A DNA stretch of 59,875 bases from Acidobacteriaceae bacterium (GCA_019233755.1 JAFAMD010000061.1:1-59875), one strand, 5' to 3'. Shown: positions 8,498 through 16,958, counted from the first letter of the stretch. The notes: generated from the letters alone by a model not told the origin. Numbers and translations: made by a program.

Positions 8498-9225
8498 AAT
8501 TCTTTCTTGCCCATCATTAATTGTGCCGCCACAAGCTCCCACTCTTTAAGCCACCGCGCCGTGCGTGGAGCCCTCTCCGGAGCGAGACGCAACTCTGCTG
8601 CCAGACGAGTCAGGTCGTCAGCTACATCGATATCGTAAAAAGGATCTGCAAAACCTACAGAAAGCGCAAGCGCTCGTGCGCGCGACAGGAGTGTATCCAG
8701 CGCGCTGCTGGTGCCCATTCCGTCGCGTGCGAAAAGCGTAGGATGAGAAGCCTTTGCCCCTACGAGGTAGTAGCCTCCGTCGTGCGTTGGTCCTACGACC
8801 ACATCGTGTGCGGCCAGCATTTCGAAAGCGTCTTCGAGAATGGAACGCGGCAGGTGCGGGCTGTCGCTGTTGAAGGCAATGGTGCGTCGTTGACGATCTT
8901 CGGCGAAGTGCGCAAACACCGAAGTGAGGCCTGCAGCAAGACCTTCACCTTTCTGCCCAATTACATTCGCTTGGTTGCCTGCCAACTGCGCCAGCTCGTT
9001 TACGTCCGAGTGCGGGCACATGATGGCAACCTCTACATTGCCCAATGACCGCGCCAACGCCAGCGTGTCGTCGAGAAGACAGCGGTAGAAAGCAATGACA
9101 GCGTTAAGACAAAGGCTAGGAGCCAGTCGGGTCTTGACCGCGCCTGGCCTGGGTGCTTTTGCCATGATTACCAGCACGCGGTCACTCTCCGACGAACGCA
9201 CCACTGTCTCGCTCGAAGACTCCAT
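8494..9225 (-). CDS. DUF2064/TIGR04282 transferase (CofC/GT-A-like fold)
   Basis: The 243-residue protein shows the signature MAKAPRPGAVKTRL (about 21-34), an NSDSPHLP segment with a probable metal-binding Asp, and PTHDGGYYLVG. All are diagnostic of the nucleotidyltransferase/glycosyltransferase-like family once named rSAM/selenodomain-associated transferase 1. That family is often found beside a radical SAM gene, as here, although this radical SAM protein is of a different type. ATG 9225 is 17 bp after the GT2 stop. A frame extension to 9315 lies inside the GT2 gene and is not used. It overlaps the next gene as GTGA. Confidence 0.8.
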   Translation of the reverse strand: MESSSETVVRSSESDRVLVIMAKAPRPGAVKTRLAPSLCLNAVIAFYRCLLDDTLALARSLGNVEVAIMCPHSDVNELAQLAGNQANVIGQKGEGLAAGLTSVFAHFAEDRQRRTIAFNSDSPHLPRSILEDAFEMLAAHDVVVGPTHDGGYYLVGAKASHPTLFARDGMGTSSALDTLLSRARALALSVGFADPFYDIDVADDLTRLAAELRLAPERAPRTARWLKEWELVAAQLMMGKKEL

Positions 9226-9242
9226 AAAATTTTGACGCGGAC

Positions 9243-9950
9243 CTACGCTGGCCGCGGTGTTCCGGCTCTTCGGTGCTGGAAATAATAGCGCACTATCAGG
9301 CTGAGAATGAACCAAGCGGCGCCGACCGTGCCCTTCAGCGTACCGCCGATCTTCGATTTTCCGATACGCGGGTAATAGCTCACAGGGACTTCAACCACGC
9401 GGAATCCCGCGAGGGCGCCCTTCAGGATCATCTCAACGGCCCACCCATAGGTAGTCTCTTCGAGGGCGAGCGCGCGTAGTACCTCTGCGCGGCCGGCGCG
9501 AAACGGGCCGAGATCACTGATTTCCAGCCCATAGAGAAGCCTGATCAGGCTGGCGGCGAGGCGATTACCAAACACCTGATGCCAAGGCAACGCCCCAGCA
9601 GAACGCCGCTCTTGGAGGCGGGAACCGAGCGTGATATCGGCACGCCCTTCAGCGATTGGCGCTAAGAGAATCGGCAGTTCAGAGGGCCGATCGCTGTAAT
9701 CGCCATCGAGAAACACAACAACGTCAGGGGAATTTGCCGTGGCCAGCCCTGTAAGGCAAGCTCGCCCATATCCGCGGCGCGGTTCCTGAACGACGAGGGC
9801 ACCCATTTTTGCGGCGATTTCGGGCGTCCCGTCATTCGAGTTGCTGTCGACAACGATAACCTCGGTCGTGAGATCGGACGGGAGATCCGCCAGAACGCGC
9901 TCAATCGCTTGCGCTTCGTTATGGGTGGGGATGACGACGGAAACTCGCAC
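9243..9950 (-). CDS. GT2 polyprenyl-phosphate glycosyltransferase (DPM1-like)
   Basis: This 235-residue GT-A enzyme has VVIPTHNE (5-12), VVDSNSNDGT (34-43) and the metal/nucleotide-binding LDGDYSD (81-87). It also has a C-terminal SKIGGTLKG element and a hydrophobic stretch (about 208-226), as in dolichyl/undecaprenyl-phosphate mannosyl or glucosyl transferases. It should make a polyprenyl-phosphate sugar on the cytoplasmic face, the donor class used by GT-C enzymes such as the one two genes downstream. The start is GTG 9950. The 5' leader between the DoxX stop and this start holds a duplicated hairpin. Confidence 0.85.
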   Translation of the reverse strand: MRVSVVIPTHNEAQAIERVLADLPSDLTTEVIVVDSNSNDGTPEIAAKMGALVVQEPRRGYGRACLTGLATANSPDVVVFLDGDYSDRPSELPILLAPIAEGRADITLGSRLQERRSAGALPWHQVFGNRLAASLIRLLYGLEISDLGPFRAGRAEVLRALALEETTYGWAVEMILKGALAGFRVVEVPVSYYPRIGKSKIGGTLKGTVGAAWFILSLIVRYYFQHRRAGTPRPA

Positions 9951-9965
9951 CTGGATCGCTCAAAC

Positions 9966-10041
9966 GCGCACAACGGGCACCAAACGCCCTGTGCGCTGCA
10001 TCGCCCAAACGCGCACAACGGGCACCAAACGCCCTGTGCGC
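9966..10041. repeat. Tandemly duplicated 45-bp hairpin unit
   Basis: Two copies at a 45-bp period (9966-9996 and 10011-10041) each fold as GCGCACA-AC-GGGC-ACCAAAC-GCCC-TGTGCGC, a 7+4 bp stem with a small bulge. They fill the 100-bp gap between the DoxX stop and the GT2 start on the minus strand and end about 15 nt before GTG 9950. They could be an intercistronic stability/attenuation element or a REP-type repeat. No U-tract follows, so a simple terminator is unlikely. Confidence 0.75.
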
Positions 10042-10050
10042 TTGGTCCAA

Positions 10051-10545
10051 TCACCACCACGGAGAAGATGGCCAGCGTTGCGATAGCCATGCGTCAACGC
10101 CCCATCTCCGGCCGGCGCGTCCGATAGCGAGCCCAAGGGATGCCAGCACCGGAACCAGCAGTTCCCAGATCCACGAGGTACCCCACTCCGAAATCCAAAG
10201 GCTGCCGAGAAACAGAAAGGCCACAAATGCGGCTGGACGGGTAAGCAGCCCGATAACGAGCAGAATCCCCAGAGAAATTTCGGTTGCCCCTTGCATGGGG
10301 GCCACCATCGCGGCGTGGCTTGCCATCACACCAATCAACGCCTTCCACGCAGCAGGCGAATGACTCGACTTGATGTAGTAGTTAATCAGCCCCGCGTAAC
10401 CCGCCGGTTTGTAGAGGCCTTTTCCCAGGTTCTCAAAAAACACCCAAACGAACATTGCGCCGATGGTCACACGGACCAGCGCCAGCCCACTTGCAGCTTC
10501 CGGTTGGTTGATCACCTTTAGAGTCGAGGTTGCGTTCGTTGTCAT
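10051..10545 (-). CDS. DoxX-family membrane protein
   Basis: The 164-residue protein has four hydrophobic segments and the DoxX pattern RVTIGAMFVWVFFENLGKG near the first helix, with a later GATEISLGILLVIG helix. DoxX/DoxD relatives form quinone-linked membrane subunits in sulfur and thiol redox reactions, though most are uncharacterised. ATG 10545 has GAGGT upstream. A frame extension to 10596 lacks support. It appears to be the first gene of the operon that ends with the TusA-like radical SAM gene. The sulfur link is suggestive but unproven. Confidence 0.75.
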   Translation of the reverse strand: MTTNATSTLKVINQPEAASGLALVRVTIGAMFVWVFFENLGKGLYKPAGYAGLINYYIKSSHSPAAWKALIGVMASHAAMVAPMQGATEISLGILLVIGLLTRPAAFVAFLFLGSLWISEWGTSWIWELLVPVLASLGLAIGRAGRRWGVDAWLSQRWPSSPWW

Positions 10546-10800
10546 TGTCGACCTCGTGCCAGTTTGCGGAGGCCCGATGCAAGGGCCATCGCCCATCTTT
10601 CACTCTGGAGCAGGAATCAGATGTTTTAGATCGTTCCCTCTTGCTAGTGGATTCGCAAAATCCGATTCTTCCACCATCATGGCCTTAATTCGCCGCCATT
10701 ATCAAGGGCTGCTCATAGCCGCGTCCCGGCTTTTGGAGTCGAATTAAAGCCCAGGGCCATCACTGAGACGTAGACTCATTGAGAAAAGGTCTACACGCAG

Positions 10801-11664
10801 ATGTTGAACGAACCGAATCCACCGATTCTCGACCACGCGATCGGGCAACGTTCCGCGTTTACCGCCGAGAAGCTAATGAAAGAGTACCGCCGAATCCGCG
10901 AAGTTCCGGAAGGAGCCGTTCCCCCGGTATGCATTCTCGAATTTGACGGTGACCTGACCGACTGGCTTGTTCAAGTGCGCATGGCCAAGTCCTTCCCGTC
11001 GTGGGCTTGTTTTCACACAACAATGTTTGCGATGAACCTTGAAGGTGTCCCGTGCGGGATCATCGCACGAACAATCGGCGGCCCGTATGCGGTGTTAATT
11101 GCCGAACAACTCCATGCGGCCGGGGCCAAGATGATCATCGGACTCACGTCTGCAGGTCGTTTGGCGCCTGATCTCCCGCTTCCGTGCTTGGTGGTTGCGA
11201 CATCGGCAGTACGTGACGAGGGGACTTCCTATCACTACCTGGCGCCAAGTCAGGAGGCTACCTGCCCCACGCCGGTAGCTGCGCATTTTGAACGGGAATT
11301 GGCCGCCGCGACTGGATGGAACGTCCGTTCCGGAAAAGTTTGGACTACGGATGCTCCCTATCGTGAAACACGGGAACAAATCGACAAATGGGCGAGCGAG
11401 AACGCTCTCGCGGTCGAGATGCAAACGGCATCTCTGTTCGCCTTCGGAACCGCCCGGCATGCTCACGTTGCTTCTGTTGTGATGGTCAGCAACGCCGTTG
11501 ACCATCAAGGAGAGCAGTTCGATACTGGCTCGCGGGCTGACGGACTTCGAATTCTCAAGGCGATTGCCCGGGCGGCCCGGGCGTATCTCGAAACGGAATG
11601 TTGTGTTCATTCCGATTCGGATAGCGATTCGGCAACTCGCCTTGAACATCGACTTGACGTATAA
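10801..11664 (+). CDS. Nucleoside phosphorylase family protein
   Basis: The 287-residue protein has the PNP/UDP phosphorylase fold signs: TIGGPYAVLIAEQL near the phosphate site, a GLTSAG turn, and VEMQTASLFAFG in place of the classical VEMEAAALF, which binds the ribose hydroxyls. Uridine phosphorylases and relatives cleave nucleosides with phosphate to free base and ribose-1-phosphate. The substrate is undetermined, and the Glu-to-Gln change at the ribose motif (MQT for MEA) may alter it. The tail is Ser/Asp-rich. It stands alone, with a 255-base gap on its 5' side that holds no visible gene. Confidence 0.8.
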   Translation: MLNEPNPPILDHAIGQRSAFTAEKLMKEYRRIREVPEGAVPPVCILEFDGDLTDWLVQVRMAKSFPSWACFHTTMFAMNLEGVPCGIIARTIGGPYAVLIAEQLHAAGAKMIIGLTSAGRLAPDLPLPCLVVATSAVRDEGTSYHYLAPSQEATCPTPVAAHFERELAAATGWNVRSGKVWTTDAPYRETREQIDKWASENALAVEMQTASLFAFGTARHAHVASVVMVSNAVDHQGEQFDTGSRADGLRILKAIARAARAYLETECCVHSDSDSDSATRLEHRLDV

Positions 11665-11699
11665 GGCGGCATTTCGGAGAGGCCTGTTCCACAGTTCTC

Positions 11700-12284
11700 C
11701 TATTTCGGTGGAAAGTGCTCAAACATCTTATCCACTGATTTCCGCACCTGCTTTTCGTCGCCTTTCTGCGTCGAAGCGATCGAGTCCTCTGTAGCTTGCC
11801 CGCGCCACACTAAGTGCTTCGCCTTCGCGTCGATGAGGTCTATCGTCAAGATGCCCATAGTCCGCGGGCGTTCCTCGGTGTTCGAAAACACAGGGCCGCC
11901 AAATTCACCACCCCAACCACCCCAACCTCCCCAGGCCGCCCACGGGCCCCAGGGTCCACCGACGCCCCAGTCGAACCCGTCGGTGGTTGTTGTGGAATCG
12001 ATCAACTCTTGGGTTGTGAAGTGATATGCAATCAACAGCGCGGGGCTTTGCGATTCCGAGACTTTCGTCAATCCTGCTTTCTGTAGGGCCTCGTCCGCGT
12101 ACTGAACCACGAATTGTTTATAAAAACTATCGTTCTGTGCCGAAGTGATGTGCCAGGCATATGTTTTGTAGTCCGCAAAGGGCGCGTTCCGTTGCCAATT
12201 GACTCGTACAGTCTGTGCGTTCGCCCCGAGGATGCCGGCGCTCAGGCATATTACGCATTTGAGGACTAGCGTACTGATGCGCAT
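11700..12284 (-). CDS. Secreted DUF4136 protein with Gly/Trp-rich insert
   Basis: The 194-residue protein has a Sec signal peptide ending at GANAQ and the DUF4136 layout (FADYKTYAW, LLIAYHFTTQE, GILTIDLIDAKAKHLVWRGQA). These are small beta/alpha periplasmic or lipoprotein domains of unknown role, common in Acidobacteriota and Bacteroidota. Unusually, residues about 105-130 form a Gly/Trp/Pro-rich run with six Trp, encoded by reiterated CCACCCCAACC-like DNA. This probably forms an exposed loop. It is transcribed divergently from the VOC gene across a 132-bp gap. Confidence 0.8.
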   Translation of the reverse strand: MRISTLVLKCVICLSAGILGANAQTVRVNWQRNAPFADYKTYAWHITSAQNDSFYKQFVVQYADEALQKAGLTKVSESQSPALLIAYHFTTQELIDSTTTTDGFDWGVGGPWGPWAAWGGWGGWGGEFGGPVFSNTEERPRTMGILTIDLIDAKAKHLVWRGQATEDSIASTQKGDEKQVRKSVDKMFEHFPPK

Positions 12285-12416
12285 TCTGTGTGACCTCCAA
12301 ACCGGGTGCTCTGATCGAGCGATTATACCTGCCTTTTTTTGTCGCAGGCGACCTGCCCGGAGAACACCTGGTTCCCGGAGAACGCGCGATTTTGGTTTTG
12401 ATAAAACAGATCACAC

Positions 12417-13358
12417 ATGCTTCGCTCTTCTCTCTTGGTTCTCAGCGCCCTTGCAGGAAGCTGTTATCTGGTGACGCAGGCTGGAGGCGCGCAGGAAATA
12501 CAGCGACCGCCGATTGTGGGCGTCGCGCATATCGGACTGGAGACGAACGATATGAACGCAGCTCAACAATTCTACGGGCACGGCCTGGGCTTCGACTCGT
12601 TTACGCTCGATAAGCCGTCGGGCGGACTGATGCTGACGTACTTCAAGGTGAACGATCACCAGTACATCGAGGTATTTCCTGATTTGAAGAGCGAGGCGCA
12701 GGACCGGCTTTCCCACATTGCATTCGAGACGACGAATGCGGCGAAGCTGCGCGACTACCTGGCGGCGCACAGCGTGAAAGTGCCGGAGGTGCTCAAGCCG
12801 GGGCTGGACGGAAACCTGAGTATGATGGTGAAAGATCCGGACGGACACAACGTGGAATTCGTGCAATATATGCCGGGCTCGCTGCACAACCGGAACTTCA
12901 GCAAGCTGATGCCGGATACGCGGGTGTCGGAGCACATCATTCATGTCGGCATCACGGTGCAGGATCGCGCGGCCGCGGATAAGTTCTACAAAGATATTCT
13001 CGGATTCCAGTTGAAGTGGTACGGCGGCAAGACCGATGGCGAGGCGGATTGGTTAGACATGCGTGTGCCGGATGGGACCGATTGGGTGGAGTACATGATG
13101 AATGTGCACAACCCGACGCCGAAGCAACTCGGTGTGATGCACCACCTGGCGCTTGGGGTGGCGGATGTGCAAGAAGGGTTTAAGACGGTTACGGGGCGCG
13201 GCTTACATCTGCCGCAGGATCCGAAGATCGGGCGCGATGGCAAGTGGCAACTGAACTTGTACGATCCGAACTATACGCGGACGGAGTTGATGGAATATCG
13301 CGAAGCGCAGACGCCATGCTGCTCGTCCATGTTGGGGATGTTGAATCCTTTCCATTAG
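12417..13358 (+). CDS. Secreted two-domain VOC (glyoxalase/dioxygenase-fold) protein
   Basis: The 313-residue protein has a signal peptide and two vicinal-oxygen-chelate modules. The first is about 33-145 (GVAHIGLETNDMNAAQQFY, MVKDPDGHNVEFVQY) and the second about 170-300 (IIHVGITVQDRAAADKFY, LYDPNYTRTELMEY). Metal-ligand candidates are the His of each opening strand and the Glu of each closing strand (VEF, TELMEY). VOC proteins use the metal for glyoxalase, extradiol cleavage, epimerase or fosfomycin-type reactions, and which applies is not evident. The periplasmic location is unusual for this fold but common in Acidobacteriota. It ends with CCSSMLGMLNPFH. Confidence 0.8.
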   Translation: MLRSSLLVLSALAGSCYLVTQAGGAQEIQRPPIVGVAHIGLETNDMNAAQQFYGHGLGFDSFTLDKPSGGLMLTYFKVNDHQYIEVFPDLKSEAQDRLSHIAFETTNAAKLRDYLAAHSVKVPEVLKPGLDGNLSMMVKDPDGHNVEFVQYMPGSLHNRNFSKLMPDTRVSEHIIHVGITVQDRAAADKFYKDILGFQLKWYGGKTDGEADWLDMRVPDGTDWVEYMMNVHNPTPKQLGVMHHLALGVADVQEGFKTVTGRGLHLPQDPKIGRDGKWQLNLYDPNYTRTELMEYREAQTPCCSSMLGMLNPFH

Positions 13359-13400
13359 AGCGATTGCGGGTGCGTGAGTTGACCGTCACCGACTCGCTGA

Positions 13401-14057
13401 CTACGCCGGGCGGCTATCGCCGAGATGATTGATTTGGGTTCCTAATGGTGGCGCTTGCCTCTGGCCGGATTCGGAGAGACTCTGGCCGTTCAATCGCAGC
13501 GCGAGCCCCAGTTTGCGGATTGCACTGAAACCGAAATAAGAACCAAGCCAAAGAAGGTCTGTGTGTGCCCCCGGTTCGATCCTTATCCAGCGAAGCCCTA
13601 AAGCAAGAAACATCGAAGCGAAGGCAAACGAGGCCGCGCCGGCGAAGCTGAGAAGCCATCCGTCCGCAATATGACGCTGACGCCACAGGATCCGAGCGAT
13701 TCCCAATTCGAGAATGCCGATGCTCATTGCCATCAGGATGATCAGGAGCGCGATAGTAATAAAGCTAATTGGAAAACGGAGAAAGGCGTATTGGATCAGT
13801 CCGAGCGAGCCAAGCGCCAGACCATTCAGCACAAGAAGCCAGCATTTGCCATTTGTGGACCTGAAAAGGCCGGCGGCGATGGTACAAGCTCCTGCCAATA
13901 GCGCTAGCTTGCCCAAGAGCACCAACGTGCCATTCCACGAATGGAATGTCAGAGGTCCATCCGTGTTCTGCATGATCAAGTAGATGACCGAAATTATCGC
14001 GTCGAGAACGCCACACACTGCCAGCAACAGGCGGTTCTTAATCAGTGTTTGGAGCAA
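13401..14057 (-). CDS. Multi-pass membrane protein, HdeD/DUF308-like
   Basis: The 218-residue protein has six likely membrane segments in three pairs, reminiscent of HdeD-type membrane proteins. The family is not certain. The start is TTG 14057, decided by an excellent AGGAGGTG (14062-14069) 4 bp upstream. The C-terminal tail after about 180 is polar. It lies 66 bp beyond the polyprenyl synthase stop on the same strand, with a CACGAAT triplet repeat in between, so it may be a separate unit or the tail of the encapsulin operon. Confidence 0.65.
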   Translation of the reverse strand: MLQTLIKNRLLLAVCGVLDAIISVIYLIMQNTDGPLTFHSWNGTLVLLGKLALLAGACTIAAGLFRSTNGKCWLLVLNGLALGSLGLIQYAFLRFPISFITIALLIILMAMSIGILELGIARILWRQRHIADGWLLSFAGAASFAFASMFLALGLRWIRIEPGAHTDLLWLGSYFGFSAIRKLGLALRLNGQSLSESGQRQAPPLGTQINHLGDSRPA

Positions 14058-14061
14058 GGTG

Positions 14062-14069
14062 CACCTCCT
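14062..14069 (-). promoter_or_regulatory. Strong ribosome binding site defining a TTG start
   Basis: On the minus strand the sequence reads AGGAGGTG, a near-perfect anti-SD complement, placed 4 bp before TTG 14057. No ATG or GTG is suitably placed nearby, so TTG is the likely initiator of the membrane protein gene. Confidence 0.7.
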
Positions 14070-14090
14070 AAATCACGATACGCCCAATCT

Positions 14091-14120
14091 GCCACGAATG
14101 GACACGAATATACACGAATG
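14091..14120. repeat. CACGAAT triplet direct repeat
   Basis: Three CACGAAT copies lie in 30 bases (GCCACGAATGGACACGAATA followed by TACACGAATG). From memory, the same CACGAATGGACACGAAT motif recurs in intergenic DNA of Acidobacteria, Planctomycetes and cyanobacteria. It sits just after the polyprenyl synthase stop. Confidence 0.5.
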
Positions 14121-14122
14121 CT

Positions 14123-15148
14123 TTACCGATCACGGTCGACGATGTAGTCCATGAGTTGCCGGAGAAAGGTTTTATGCTCGTTTTCCGGGCAGTCGCGGTA
14201 CGCGGAGTCGAAGAACTGGCGGGCGGCGGCGAGGAATTCGCGGGAGGCGCTTTGGGCGAAATCGATGCTGCCGCGTTCGCGCATGAGGCCGTACAACCAG
14301 GAGATTTCGCTGGGAAGGCGGTACTGGCGGGCTTTCGAGAGAATGCCGGTCATGCGCTGCTTCTCGAAGGCGTCGCTGTTTTCCAGAAGATGCAGGAGCA
14401 TGAGAGTGCGCTTGCCCTCGTAAAGGTCGCCTGAGAGTTCCTTGCCGTAAGCGCCGGTTCCGATCAGGTTCAGCACGTCATCGTGGATCTGGAAGGCGAG
14501 GCCGAGAAGAAGGCCGAATTCGTTGAAGGGCGTGAGATCGCGGTCGCCGCGGCCGGCGACGATGGCCCCGATGCGGCAAGGATGAATGAAGCTGTACCAG
14601 CCGGTTTTCAGAAGCACCATGCGAATGTAGTCGCCGGTATCGAGAAGCATTTCGTTATTGCGAATCCAGCCGAGTTCCATAGCCTGGCCTTCGAGAGAAC
14701 GCAGCAGCAAGTGATCAAATTCGTCGAATATTTTCCAGGCTGTTTCCGGGCCGAGCGTGCGGACGTTTTCACGCAGGAGGCGCATACTCAGGGCCTGCAT
14801 TGCGTCTCCGGTATTGACCGCGAGGGGCAGACCATGCTCGACGTGGACGGCAGGCGAGCCGTGGCGCGTTTCGCTCAGGTCTTCCACGTCGTCATGGATG
14901 AGAAAGGCGTTGTGCAGCATTTCCAGCGCGGCAGCGCTGTTGAGCGCGTTTTCGATATTCCCGCCGTATGCACCGCAAGTGGCGAGACACAGAGCGGGCC
15001 GCAGGCCTTTGCCTGCGCGGGAAAGAGCTTCACGGATGATGCCGTAGAGATTCGGCTGGCCGTCCGGGACGGCATGCATTAAGGCCTCAAGCGTCCGAGC
15101 GCGGTAGCGGCCGAGCTGTTCCGCGAATGGGGAAGAAACGTATCCCAT
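14123..15148 (-). CDS. Polyprenyl (geranylgeranyl/farnesyl-type) diphosphate synthase
   Basis: The 341-residue isoprenyl diphosphate synthase should condense IPP with allylic diphosphates. Visible elements are GKGLRPALCL (47-56), the first Asp-rich motif DDVED (86-90, DDxxD), and the second motif DDVLN (223-227), where the usual last Asp is Asn. GKELSGDLYEGKRT follows. The long C-terminus (after 240) exceeds the classic IspA length of about 300. Chain length cannot be set by eye. The start ATG 15148 is 3 bp after the flavoenzyme stop, so the two are co-translated. It is the last clear member of the encapsulin operon and would supply a prenyl substrate to the flavoenzyme or to a compartment. 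Confidence 0.88.
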   Translation of the reverse strand: MGYVSSPFAEQLGRYRARTLEALMHAVPDGQPNLYGIIREALSRAGKGLRPALCLATCGAYGGNIENALNSAAALEMLHNAFLIHDDVEDLSETRHGSPAVHVEHGLPLAVNTGDAMQALSMRLLRENVRTLGPETAWKIFDEFDHLLLRSLEGQAMELGWIRNNEMLLDTGDYIRMVLLKTGWYSFIHPCRIGAIVAGRGDRDLTPFNEFGLLLGLAFQIHDDVLNLIGTGAYGKELSGDLYEGKRTLMLLHLLENSDAFEKQRMTGILSKARQYRLPSEISWLYGLMRERGSIDFAQSASREFLAAARQFFDSAYRDCPENEHKTFLRQLMDYIVDRDR

Positions 15149-15151
15149 GCT

Positions 15152-16957
15152 TCAGCTTTTCTGCACGATGCGGAGACGCGGAGAGAGCGGAAGCACTTGC
15201 TGTACGGCGTCCAGTGCGGCGAGCGCGGTATTCAAACCGGCGTCGTCCCAGGGCAGACCAGCTTGCCAGCGCTGGCGGTCGTGACAACGAATGGGTGCGA
15301 AGAGTTCCGGTTCGTGCAATTTCCAAAGGCGGCAAGGGCTGGCGTTGGAGCCTGACCGTTCGAGGATGCCGTTGACGGCCCGGCGAGCGGCTTCATTTGC
15401 GCCTTCCATGGTTGCGAGGTCGGTGTAGGTCTGCACGTAATCAGATGCCAGGAAGAAATTTGGGATGGACGTGACGGCATCCGGGCGGAGGCGCCAGGAG
15501 TCGATAAGATTCACGAGCAGCGGTTCCACGTCATCGAACTTATGGCGGCGCTTCGGATCGGCCGCGATGTCCGGATCGAGATACCAGTAGTGCAGATCGG
15601 AGTCGCGAAGAACTTCGCGGCCCTCAACGTTGAGACTGCGCTTGAGCTGGTTCCAGACCTCTTCGGAGATTTCCCTGCGCGTGCAATCCCAGGCGCACTT
15701 GCCGTTGAAGCCGGGGGTTATCCAATCGGAGATATCGACCGAAATGATGCCCCTGGTCTTGCCGTCACCGAAACTTTCGAGATTTACGTCGGGCCAGAAT
15801 TGCTTCTGCGAGACCGAGGTAAGTGCCCAGGGTGAGTCGAGGTAGATGGCATGGCCGTGAACGATGGGCACCTCGCGGGCGAGGTAGAACTGAATGCCGT
15901 TCATCCAATCGACGTTTGGAGCCAGTTGGGGAATGTTGCCGAGCCGGGCATCGCAGGCGACCATCGGCGGAGTGATCATGGGAGCCAAACGCTCCACCGG
16001 CATGGCGGCTATGTAGTGGTCTGCATATATTTCGCGAGTGGCGCCGTCGAGTGTTTCGATCGTTACGCCGCGGATCATGCCCGTAGAGCAGGCGATGGAA
16101 CGAACGGTGGTTTCGAAGTGATAGACCACACCCATGGAGCGAAGGTGTTCAAGCCAGGGGAGCAGCCAGACCTCGTTGGTGGGACCGGCGAGGAGACGGT
16201 CAGACGTGGGCGTGGCGGGATCGGCAATGCCGAGCAGCAACTGCAGGAAGATATCACCGATGGTTCGGGTACTAGCTTTTTGCGCCTGGGCGGCGACGAG
16301 CGAGCGGGTGATACCGTGCCCGAGCAGTTTCTGATAGCCTTCTGAGCGCTCATCGGCGCCGATGAACTGCCACCAGCCGGTCTTCTCGTATTCGTTGATA
16401 CGGCGCTCTTCGCAAGAACTGATAATTTGCCAGATGCGGCTGGCAAAGAACGCGATCTCATTAGGCGGTACGCCGAACTGACCAGAGATCAACTGCAGGA
16501 AGTTATTGAGGGTGAGCCGCACACCTTCGAGGGTGCGAGGAAAGGAGGCGGTGGTCACGATGCCCGGCTGGTCATAGCGGGCCATCAGGACTTGCGAGGT
16601 ATTCGACATGTTGCCCGCTACCGTTCCGTTGCCGTACGGAATGCGCTGCATGGTGTCGATGATGTGACGGTAGAAGGACGGGAAGAAGCGGAACCCGTGC
16701 TCGCCGGGCACCCACGGACGAAGCGCGGAGGCGCCGGGACGCGCAGCGGAATACTCGCGCCAATACTTGACCGCGAGGGCCTGGGTGCGTTTGCCGCCGT
16801 GATCACCAAGTGCCGGAAGAACGGGAATACTGCGCGCCTTGCCGCCACACAGCGGCTGGCGCTCGAAAACTTCGACGTCGAAGCCGCGCTCGGCCAGTTC
16901 ATGGGCGGCGCTCATGCCGGCGACACCACCGCCCAGGATGGCTACTTTCGCGCCCAT
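15152..16957 (-). CDS. FAD-dependent oxidoreductase, phytoene desaturase/hydroxysqualene dehydroxylase-like
   Basis: The 601-residue flavoprotein has the N-terminal dinucleotide site VAILGGGVAG (5-14) ending in an acidic VEVFERQ strand and GGKARSI. A GEHGFRFFPSFYRH segment is typical of the amine-oxidase/phytoene-desaturase superfamily found beside polyprenyl synthases. A C-terminal FLASDYVQTYTDLATMEGA closes the FAD site. Such enzymes desaturate, dehydroxylate or isomerise long polyenes. ATG 16957 begins one base after the stop of the DUF3237 gene. Upstream in-frame ATGs lie inside that gene. Its tight coupling to the prenyl synthase argues for an isoprenoid substrate. There is no signal peptide and no obvious encapsulin cargo tail (C-terminus LSPRLRIVQKS). 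Confidence 0.82.
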   Translation of the reverse strand: MGAKVAILGGGVAGMSAAHELAERGFDVEVFERQPLCGGKARSIPVLPALGDHGGKRTQALAVKYWREYSAARPGASALRPWVPGEHGFRFFPSFYRHIIDTMQRIPYGNGTVAGNMSNTSQVLMARYDQPGIVTTASFPRTLEGVRLTLNNFLQLISGQFGVPPNEIAFFASRIWQIISSCEERRINEYEKTGWWQFIGADERSEGYQKLLGHGITRSLVAAQAQKASTRTIGDIFLQLLLGIADPATPTSDRLLAGPTNEVWLLPWLEHLRSMGVVYHFETTVRSIACSTGMIRGVTIETLDGATREIYADHYIAAMPVERLAPMITPPMVACDARLGNIPQLAPNVDWMNGIQFYLAREVPIVHGHAIYLDSPWALTSVSQKQFWPDVNLESFGDGKTRGIISVDISDWITPGFNGKCAWDCTRREISEEVWNQLKRSLNVEGREVLRDSDLHYWYLDPDIAADPKRRHKFDDVEPLLVNLIDSWRLRPDAVTSIPNFFLASDYVQTYTDLATMEGANEAARRAVNGILERSGSNASPCRLWKLHEPELFAPIRCHDRQRWQAGLPWDDAGLNTALAALDAVQQVLPLSPRLRIVQKS

Positions 16958-16958
16958 G

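Noticed and set aside
9960..10226. Repeat peptide encoded across the 45-bp units
   Set aside because: The units are stem-loops in an intercistronic leader. The open frames through them are a by-product of the 45-base period.
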